Positions 5,093 to 9,653 of a stretch of 9,653 bases of DNA are shown here, one piece after another. Position 1 is the stretch's first letter, and the number at the start of each line of letters is the position of its first letter. Below the pieces are notes generated by a model. That model was not told the origin of the DNA. It saw only the letters and a list, made by a program, of their open reading frames with translations, and ran no database searches. The stretch covers positions 1 through 9,653 of the forward strand of contig JAYSWJ010000182.1 of assembly GCA_043718065.1 (NCBI GenBank). Reading direction: 5' to 3'. The position numbers and the translations under genes are program-made. This stretch comes from JAAFIP01 sp043718065 (GTDB taxonomy: Bacteria; Pseudomonadota; Gammaproteobacteria; Burkholderiales; Burkholderiaceae_C).

Positions 5093-6922
5093 ATGCAAGC
5101 CGACCACTACAGTGCGCTGTACAGCAATTTTCGCTGGCACGTGCCAGAGTTTTTTAACATGGCGGACGTTTGCTGTCGTCGCTGGGCGCAATTGCCTAAT
5201 GCTATGAATAAAATAGCTGTTAGAGCACATAACGCGTGCGCTACTACCTCAAACAGCTGTAAAGAATTAAGCTATGCGCAGCTATTTGTGCAGGCCAATC
5301 AGCTTAGCCGTGTACTGATGCGCCTTGGCGTGCAGCGCGGTGACCGCGTGGCCATAGTGATGCCGCAGCGCTTTGAAACGGCGGTGGCCTACATGGCTGT
5401 ACTGCAAATGGGTGCAGTTGCTGTGCCGCTGAGCATGCTGTTTGGACCAGAGGCGCTAGCCTACCGCCTGCAAGATTCTGACGCCGTGGTGGTTATCTGT
5501 GACGAGAGCAGCATCGACAATTTGCTAGCGGTGCGCAAAAATTGTAAAACGCTACGCACACTGGTAGGTGTAGGCGATGCGGCTGACCGTACCGAGGTGG
5601 ACTGTGCGTTTGAATGCGCACTGATGCCAGCGCAGTTTGATGCTGTGCGCACCAAAGCAGACGATGGCGCAGTGTTGATTTACACCAGTGGCACCACCGG
5701 CCCACCCAAAGGTGCGCTGATACCGCACCGCGCGCTGATCGGTAATTTAAGCGGTTTTGTGGCCAGCCAAAACTGGTTTGGATTTAATGCTGCAGATAAC
5801 GCAGTATCGGCTCACCAAAATTCGAATGCAGTATTTTGGAGCCCTGCAGATTGGGCGTGGACCGGTGGGCTGATGGACGCACTGCTGCCTACGCTGTATT
5901 TTGGCCGTGAGATAGTGGTAGTGGCCTACAACGGTCGCTTTTCCCCTGAGCTGGCGCTGAATATTTTGCAAACCCACCGTGTCACGCATACCTTTTTGTT
6001 TCCCACTGCGCTCAAAGCTATGATGAAGGCCTACCCGCATCCGCGCCAGCAGTTTGACCTGCACTTACAAGCCTGCATGAGCGCGGGCGAGGCCGTGGGC
6101 GACGCCGTATTTGCCTATTGCCGCGACGAGCTGGGCGTGACTGTGAACGAAATGTTCGGCCAAACCGAGATCAATTACATCGTTGGCAATTGCAGCATGG
6201 CGGCTGTACAAGGCCGCGACAGCTTGGGGAACATCCCATCTCTCGCGGTGCAAAGTATGGGGGCCAGTTGGCCTGCTAGACCTGGCAGCATGGGCCGTGC
6301 CTACCCAGGCCACCGTGTGGCGTTGATTGACGATGCAGGCAAAGAATGTGCCCTGGGCACACTAGGTGACGTGGCTGTGAACCGCTACGACATCCATGGC
6401 GACCCAGACCCAGTGTTCTTTTTGGGTTACTGGAAAAACGAGGCAGCGACAGCCAAAAAATACACTGGCGACTGGTGCCGCACCGGCGATTTAGCTACCC
6501 AGGATGCAGACGGCTACCTGTGGTACCAAGGCCGCAGTGACGACGTATTCAAAGCAGCAGGCTACCGTATAGGTCCCAGCGAGGTGGAGAACTGCTTAGT
6601 CAAACACCCTGCGGTAGCCAACGCTGCAGTCGTACCCAAGCCCGATGCACAGCGTGGTGCAGTAGTTAAAGCGTATGTGGTGCTTACTCCTGATTTAATA
6701 GCTGCTCGATCAGGTTTTATTGGGCAGAACAATCAAAAGGCTTTAAAAAAATATGATCAAAACCTGATACAAAGCATTCAAAACTACGTTAAAGATCAAC
6801 TCGCATCCTATGAGTACCCCAAAGAAATTGAGTTTATCGATGCACTGCCCATGACAACCACAGGCAAGGTACAGCGCAATGTACTGCGCCTGCAAGAAAT
6901 GCAGCGGACCCAGTTTGTGTAA
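5093..6922 (+). CDS. Acyl-CoA synthetase (AMP-forming, ACSM-like)
   Basis: This enzyme activates a carboxylic acid to its acyl-CoA through an acyl-AMP intermediate, using ATP and CoA in the cytoplasm. Numbering from ATG 5093 (609 aa), the ATP-binding loop YTSGTTGPPKG is at 197-207. The adenine/acyl motif MFGQTE ends at 359 and RTGD is at 463-466. The hinge and C-terminal motif GYRIGPSEVE is at 490-499, and the adenylation lysine K592 lies in TTGKVQR. WSPADWAWTGGLMDALLP is typical of medium-chain (ACSM-like) ligases; the exact acid is not predictable. ATG 5093 is preferred because it has a GGA 7 bp upstream, although the frame is open to a TTG at 5057. Two AT-rich segments near residues 40-56 and 535-565 look like in-frame insertions. 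All catalytic motifs are intact, so the enzyme is probably functional. Confidence 0.9.
   Translation: MQADHYSALYSNFRWHVPEFFNMADVCCRRWAQLPNAMNKIAVRAHNACATTSNSCKELSYAQLFVQANQLSRVLMRLGVQRGDRVAIVMPQRFETAVAYMAVLQMGAVAVPLSMLFGPEALAYRLQDSDAVVVICDESSIDNLLAVRKNCKTLRTLVGVGDAADRTEVDCAFECALMPAQFDAVRTKADDGAVLIYTSGTTGPPKGALIPHRALIGNLSGFVASQNWFGFNAADNAVSAHQNSNAVFWSPADWAWTGGLMDALLPTLYFGREIVVVAYNGRFSPELALNILQTHRVTHTFLFPTALKAMMKAYPHPRQQFDLHLQACMSAGEAVGDAVFAYCRDELGVTVNEMFGQTEINYIVGNCSMAAVQGRDSLGNIPSLAVQSMGASWPARPGSMGRAYPGHRVALIDDAGKECALGTLGDVAVNRYDIHGDPDPVFFLGYWKNEAATAKKYTGDWCRTGDLATQDADGYLWYQGRSDDVFKAAGYRIGPSEVENCLVKHPAVANAAVVPKPDAQRGAVVKAYVVLTPDLIAARSGFIGQNNQKALKKYDQNLIQSIQNYVKDQLASYEYPKEIEFIDALPMTTTGKVQRNVLRLQEMQRTQFV
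5212..5260 (+). repeat. In-frame palindromic element A inside the acyl-CoA ligase
   Basis: Outer arms AGCTGT (5215-5220) and ACAGCT (5253-5258) pair perfectly and extend by two more pairs. Inner arms TAGAGCAC (5221-5228) and GTGCGCTA (5236-5243) pair at seven of eight positions. The element begins AATAGCTGTT, like AATAGCTGCT in element B (6697-6706). It is translated as part of the ligase N-terminal region (about residues 40-56). I recall similar palindromes scattered through Comamonadaceae genomes, which is memory rather than a search result. Confidence 0.55.
6697..6768 (+). repeat. In-frame palindromic element B inside the acyl-CoA ligase
   Basis: ATCAGGTTTT (6709-6718) and AAAACCTGAT (6759-6768) form a perfect 10-bp inverted repeat around 40 bases. 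The block starts with AATAGCTGCT (6697-6706). GC content over 6691-6790 is 32 of 100, against 51 of 90 in the 90 bases before it. It encodes a polar, Gln/Asn/Lys-rich stretch between the conserved VVLTPD and the YEYPKEIEF region of the C-terminal domain. I remember related ligases having a much shorter loop here. Confidence 0.55.
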
Positions 6923-6978
6923 GGCTGCATAAGACCTCTATGCCGTTGCCCATACACTACTTCTCATAAGCACTAAAG

Positions 6979-6984
6979 TACAAT
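6979..6984 (+). promoter_or_regulatory. Candidate -10 box before the unknown gene at 7017
   Basis: TACAAT in the context AAAGTACAATC matches the -10 consensus at five of six positions and lies about 32 bases before the GTG start at 7017. The -35 region is poor. The gap after the ligase is 94 bp with no clear terminator, so co-transcription is also possible. Confidence 0.3.
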
Positions 6985-7016
6985 CAATTTAATCATTCTT
7001 TTTCAAGCTCACCACA

Positions 7017-7766
7017 GTGTCCGTTGCATTCACACCAGAAACTATTTTTGTCAAAACACTGTTTGGACGGGCCGAGCTGTCTGTGCGCTCCCATGGGCTG
7101 TCTTTGCTAGAGCGGCGTGTGTTGATACTGGCCGACGGCACGCGGTCTGTTGTGCAGTTGCAAGCGATGATGAATGGGCCTGTGGATGCCATGGTGCAGC
7201 AACTGCAGGCGCTGCACTTGCTAGTGCCCGAGGGAGGTGTGCAAGACGGCTCGGCTTCTAGCCACGCTGCGTTACTGGCCAGCATGGGTCGGGGCGGTGT
7301 CGCACAAGCTTTGGCCTCATTGCCGACCAGCCCCATGCCCATCGAGACTGTTTTAGTAACGCTTGAGGATGACCACGAGCACGATGATTTGGCTGATGAG
7401 TTGGCCCATAATTTCTCTGAGGAACTGACTTTTGATGGGGTCAGCGAGTTTGAGCGCCAAGTCTCTACCTTCAGCGTATCGCAAAGCCATGCAGATATCG
7501 GCACGATGTCTGGCCCAAGCTCTACCATGCAGCACGCTATCACCGCACGCGGTGTGGCACTGGGCAAGGCTTACCTGATTAACCTGACCAGCACGCTACT
7601 AGACTCGCGCGACGTGCAATTGCTGCGCAGTGTTGGCCAGATTAAAACCGAAGACGATTTGTACCAACAGTTTGGGCAAGTGATTGACACGATTGCCACG
7701 CGCATGGGCAGCAGTGCTATCAACGACATCCTAGAGCAATTTGACCAAGAGATTAACCGCGCTTAA
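7017..7766 (+). CDS. Conserved-looking protein of unknown function
   Basis: I do not recognise this 249-residue protein. There is no signal peptide or membrane helix, so it is probably cytoplasmic. Residues about 20-70 (LSVRSHGLSLLERRVLILADG, then VVQLQAMM and a leucine-rich helix) could fold as a small winged-helix-like domain. Residues 117-136 are strongly acidic (LEDDHEHDDLADEL), and 140-175 are a Ser/Gln-rich linker. Residues 176-247 look like an amphipathic helical bundle ending DILEQFDQEI. The start is GTG 7017; no earlier start fits and the next in-frame ATG is at residue 51. There is no clear ribosome binding site. It sits 94 bp after the ligase and 74 bp before the aldo-keto reductase. 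A regulatory or partner-binding role is a guess from the domain layout. Confidence 0.7.
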   Translation: MSVAFTPETIFVKTLFGRAELSVRSHGLSLLERRVLILADGTRSVVQLQAMMNGPVDAMVQQLQALHLLVPEGGVQDGSASSHAALLASMGRGGVAQALASLPTSPMPIETVLVTLEDDHEHDDLADELAHNFSEELTFDGVSEFERQVSTFSVSQSHADIGTMSGPSSTMQHAITARGVALGKAYLINLTSTLLDSRDVQLLRSVGQIKTEDDLYQQFGQVIDTIATRMGSSAINDILEQFDQEINRA

Positions 7767-7773
7767 TATGATG

Positions 7774-7800
7774 CCAGCAGTCTACCGTTGAGACATCTGG
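7774..7800 (+). other. Weak hairpin between the unknown gene and tas
   Basis: CCAG (7774-7777) pairs with CTGG (7797-7800), and GTCT (7780-7783) pairs with AGAC (7791-7794), around a 7-base loop with a two-by-two internal mismatch. No T run follows, so it is not a convincing intrinsic terminator. It may help separate the two transcripts or may be chance. Confidence 0.2.
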
Positions 7801-7840
7801 GGCACACTTGCTGCGCTGATTTATCGTTAAACTGCGCTGT

Positions 7841-8926
7841 ATGAAAATTATTAACGCACCCAAAGTTCCGCTGGGCCAGTCTGATCTGCTGGTTCACCCT
7901 ATTTGTCTAGGCACCATGACCTTCGGTGAGCAAGTCAACGAAGCTGACTCACACAAGATCATGGCGCGCAGTTTAGAGCGCGGTGTTGACTTTATGGACA
8001 CCGCAGAGATGTATGCAGTACCCACTAGTGCCGCCACGTTCAATTTGACTGAAAAAATCATTGGTAATTATTTCGCAGCAAACCCGGGTGTACGCCAAAA
8101 ATGGACAGTGGCTACCAAAGTAGCGGGCCCTGCGCGCGGCATGGACTGGGTACGTGGTGGTAGCTCTAACGTGACAGCAGCGCAAATTACCCAAGCTTGT
8201 CACGACAGCTTGGAGCGACTACAAACCGATGTGATTGACCTGTACCAAATTCACTGGCCACTGCGCCATGTGCCTGCATTTGGCATCCCGTATTTTGACC
8301 CTGAGCAGGACAAAGTGCGCAGCGCCAATACGCCTATACATGATCAACTTGTCGCTTTGGACGCATTGGTCAAAGCTGGCAAAGTGCGCACTATTGGCTT
8401 GTCTAACGAAACACCTTATGGCGTGATGGAATTTACCCGACTTGCACAACAGCACGGTCTAGAGCGCATTGTCAGCGTGCAAAACCCCTACTGCTTGGTT
8501 AACCGCACGGTAGATAACGGCTTGGACGAAGTGATGTACCGTGAAAACGTAGGTTTGCTGGCGTATTCGCCACTGGCCTTTGGTTTATTGACCGGCAAAT
8601 ACGACAGCACCGGTATCCACAGCGCAGATGCACCCAAAGGCCGCATGAGCGGCTACGAAGCCATGAAAAAGCAGCGCTGGGGTCGGCCAGAGGCGCTAGA
8701 GGCTGCGCGCAAATACAACGCCTTGGCCAAAGACAGCGGTATGACGGCCACACAAATGGCACTGGCTTTTTGCTATACCAGCTGGCGGGTGGCCAGCACT
8801 ATCATCGGCGTAACATCGTTGGCGCAGCTAGACGAATGTTTAGATGCGTGGGGCACAGTATTACCCGCTGCGCTGTTGGCTGAGATCGACAAAATCAGGT
8901 GGATACACCGCGACCCTGCGTTGTGA
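7841..8926 (+). CDS. tas: NADP(H)-dependent aldo-keto reductase, Tas-like
   Basis: A cytoplasmic aldo-keto reductase reducing aldehydes or ketones with NADPH. The complete catalytic tetrad is D53, Y58, K93 and H138, seen in FMDTAEMY, ATKVAG and LYQIHWP. It follows E. coli Tas, as I remember it, in GTMTFGEQxxEAD, the AEMYxVP motif, the DSLERLQTDxIDLYQ(I/V)HWP block, IGLSNET and IVSVQNPY. The C-terminal cofactor segment includes STIIGVTSLAQLDE. Its 361 residues are slightly longer than Tas. The start is ATG 7841, fixed by the homologous N terminus, though there is no good ribosome binding site. Tas was named for a tyrosine-auxotroph suppression phenotype, and its physiological substrate remains unclear. 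A hairpin overlaps the stop codon, and ybaK follows after 37 bp. Confidence 0.88.
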   Translation: MKIINAPKVPLGQSDLLVHPICLGTMTFGEQVNEADSHKIMARSLERGVDFMDTAEMYAVPTSAATFNLTEKIIGNYFAANPGVRQKWTVATKVAGPARGMDWVRGGSSNVTAAQITQACHDSLERLQTDVIDLYQIHWPLRHVPAFGIPYFDPEQDKVRSANTPIHDQLVALDALVKAGKVRTIGLSNETPYGVMEFTRLAQQHGLERIVSVQNPYCLVNRTVDNGLDEVMYRENVGLLAYSPLAFGLLTGKYDSTGIHSADAPKGRMSGYEAMKKQRWGRPEALEAARKYNALAKDSGMTATQMALAFCYTSWRVASTIIGVTSLAQLDECLDAWGTVLPAALLAEIDKIRWIHRDPAL

Positions 8927-8937
8927 TTGCAGGGTTG
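8911..8937 (+). terminator. Hairpin enclosing the tas stop codon
   Basis: ACCCTGC (8913-8919) and GCAGGGT (8929-8935) are perfect inverted arms, extended by a G-T and a C-G pair at the base. The 9-base loop (8920-8928) contains the TGA stop of tas. No T run follows, so it is not a standard intrinsic terminator. It could act as an mRNA-stabilising, processing or partial-termination structure between tas and ybaK. The palindrome is certain, the function is not. Confidence 0.4.
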
Positions 8938-8963
8938 GTAATGCCATAGATGGGTAGTTAGCG

Positions 8964-9455
8964 ATGGCTAAAAAAGACCACATTAGCGAAACCACTGCCA
9001 CCGCTTTTTTGAAAGCTAACAAAGTCAGTTTTACCGAGCATGCCTACGAGTATCTAGAGCATGGAGGTGCGCAACACAGCGCCCAAGTCTTGGGGTTCGA
9101 TCCGTTCATGGTGGTTAAAACACTCATCATGCAAGACCAAGATGCCAAGCCCTTGGTGGTGCTAATGCACGGCAACCGCAAAGTCAGTACCAAAAATTTG
9201 GCTCGGCAAACAGGGGCTAAATCTATTGAGCCTTGCAAGCCCGAGATTGCTAACAAACACAGCGGCTATTTGGTGGGTGGTACGTCTCCGTTTGCAATGC
9301 GTAAGACCATGCCAGTCTACATAGAAAAAACTATCATGGCACTGCCCAGCATTCTTATTAACGGTGGAAAGCGTGGCTATCTTGTGCAGATCAAGCCCCA
9401 AGTGTGCGTGCAACTGTTAGGTGCCTTCAGCGTGCAATGTGCCTTGCAAGAATAG
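8964..9455 (+). CDS. ybaK: YbaK-type aminoacyl-tRNA deacylase
   Basis: A trans-editing enzyme of the YbaK/EbsC family that hydrolyses mischarged Cys-tRNA(Pro) and so protects proline codons from cysteine. The family fold covers almost the whole protein. The key lysine is K52 in VVKTLIM, and the conserved loops are GYLVGGTSPF (101-110) and INGGKRGYLVQI (132-143). At 163 residues it is close to E. coli YbaK. ATG 8964 follows GGGTAG at a workable distance. It lies 37 bp after tas on the same strand, so co-transcription is likely. SPF is followed by AMRK where I remember G-x-x-K being common, a small variation in the substrate loop. The alternative is the ProX/EbsC subfamily, but length and motifs favour YbaK. 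Confidence 0.9.
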   Translation: MAKKDHISETTATAFLKANKVSFTEHAYEYLEHGGAQHSAQVLGFDPFMVVKTLIMQDQDAKPLVVLMHGNRKVSTKNLARQTGAKSIEPCKPEIANKHSGYLVGGTSPFAMRKTMPVYIEKTIMALPSILINGGKRGYLVQIKPQVCVQLLGAFSVQCALQE

Positions 9456-9507
9456 CCAATAGCGCTTCATTCGGCTGTCAATTTGACTGCGCGAGGGTAT
9501 TTACGGA

Positions 9508-9536
9508 TTGGAGTGGGTCTAGCTAACTTTTACAAT
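9508..9536 (+). promoter_or_regulatory. Candidate rightward promoter after ybaK
   Basis: TTGGAG (9508-9513) and TACAAT (9531-9536) are separated by the ideal 17 bp. The -10 box matches at five of six positions, the -35 box at only three. It would transcribe out of the window's right edge. Just downstream ATAAAAGCA occurs twice (9543-9551 and 9566-9574). Confidence 0.35.
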
Positions 9537-9582
9537 AAGTCCATAAAAGCACGACCGTTCTTTTTATAAAAGCAGACTTCAA

Positions 9583-9606
9583 AGCGACACAACGCCGTTG
9601 TACGCT
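9583..9606. repeat. Inverted repeat near the right edge
   Basis: ACAACG (9589-9594) and CGTTGT (9596-9601) are perfect arms around one base. A second layer, AGCG (9583-9586) with CGCT (9603-9606), makes a bulged ten-pair structure. No T run follows. Downstream of a candidate promoter it could be an operator or a 5' leader hairpin for a gene beyond the window. The rest of 9456-9653 holds no gene, only an 11-bp palindrome GTCAATTTGAC at 9477-9487. Confidence 0.4.
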
Positions 9607-9653
9607 ATTGGGGCAGGTAGTAGTTAGTGTGGTTTAGCTTAGGTAGAGTTATC

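Noticed and set aside
6989..7567. 192-residue open frame antisense to the unknown gene at 7017
   Set aside because: Its Ser/Cys/Trp-rich composition has no recognisable domain, while the plus-strand protein has sensible helical and acidic segments. The plus-strand frame is the real gene.
9456..9653. Possible tRNA or small gene after ybaK
   Set aside because: No cloverleaf or T-arm motif (GGTTCGA-type) is visible, and all frames are broken by stops or lack starts.
1..9653. Mobile element, prophage or defence island
   Set aside because: There is no transposase, integrase, phage gene, toxin-antitoxin pair or defence domain. Apart from the DUF11 gene the content is housekeeping and transport.

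Overview
The window looks like a chromosomal segment of a betaproteobacterium, most likely Burkholderiales and probably Comamonadaceae. This rests on the character of the proteins: a DUF11 surface protein, an ACSM-like acyl-CoA ligase, a Tas-type aldo-keto reductase and a YbaK deacylase. It also rests on AT-rich palindromic repeats containing AATAGCTG(C/T)T, which I recall from that family. The placement is an inference, since no rRNA or marker gene is present.

Layout: (1) positions 1-277 are an AT-rich non-coding leader that opens with five perfect copies of an 8-bp repeat. It precedes a large secreted protein with about three DUF11 repeats (+ strand, 278-2536) that stops abruptly 7 bp before a convergent gene. 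(2) Positions 2544-4960 hold three minus-strand genes: a four-helix SMR transporter of the EmrE type, a ten-helix EamA/DMT permease, and an alpha/beta hydrolase. (3) A 132-bp divergent region (4961-5092) carries overlapping candidate promoters and nested palindromes. (4) Positions 5093-9455 hold four plus-strand genes: an acyl-CoA synthetase, a protein of unknown function, a Tas-like aldo-keto reductase and YbaK. The last two are 37 bp apart and probably co-transcribed. (5) Positions 9456-9653 are non-coding, with a candidate rightward promoter and an inverted repeat.

The genes do not form one obvious pathway. The hydrolase and the acyl-CoA ligase are divergently arranged and may share control; an esterase releasing an acid that a ligase then activates would be a reasonable pairing, but this is speculation. 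The SMR and EamA genes are neighbouring members of the same transporter superfamily.

No new defence, mobile or biosynthetic system is visible. The most unusual signal is a set of AT-rich elements with related sequence that appear to sit in frame inside coding sequences: two in the acyl-CoA ligase and probably one in the EamA permease. They resemble palindromic repeats that have been domesticated as protein insertions.
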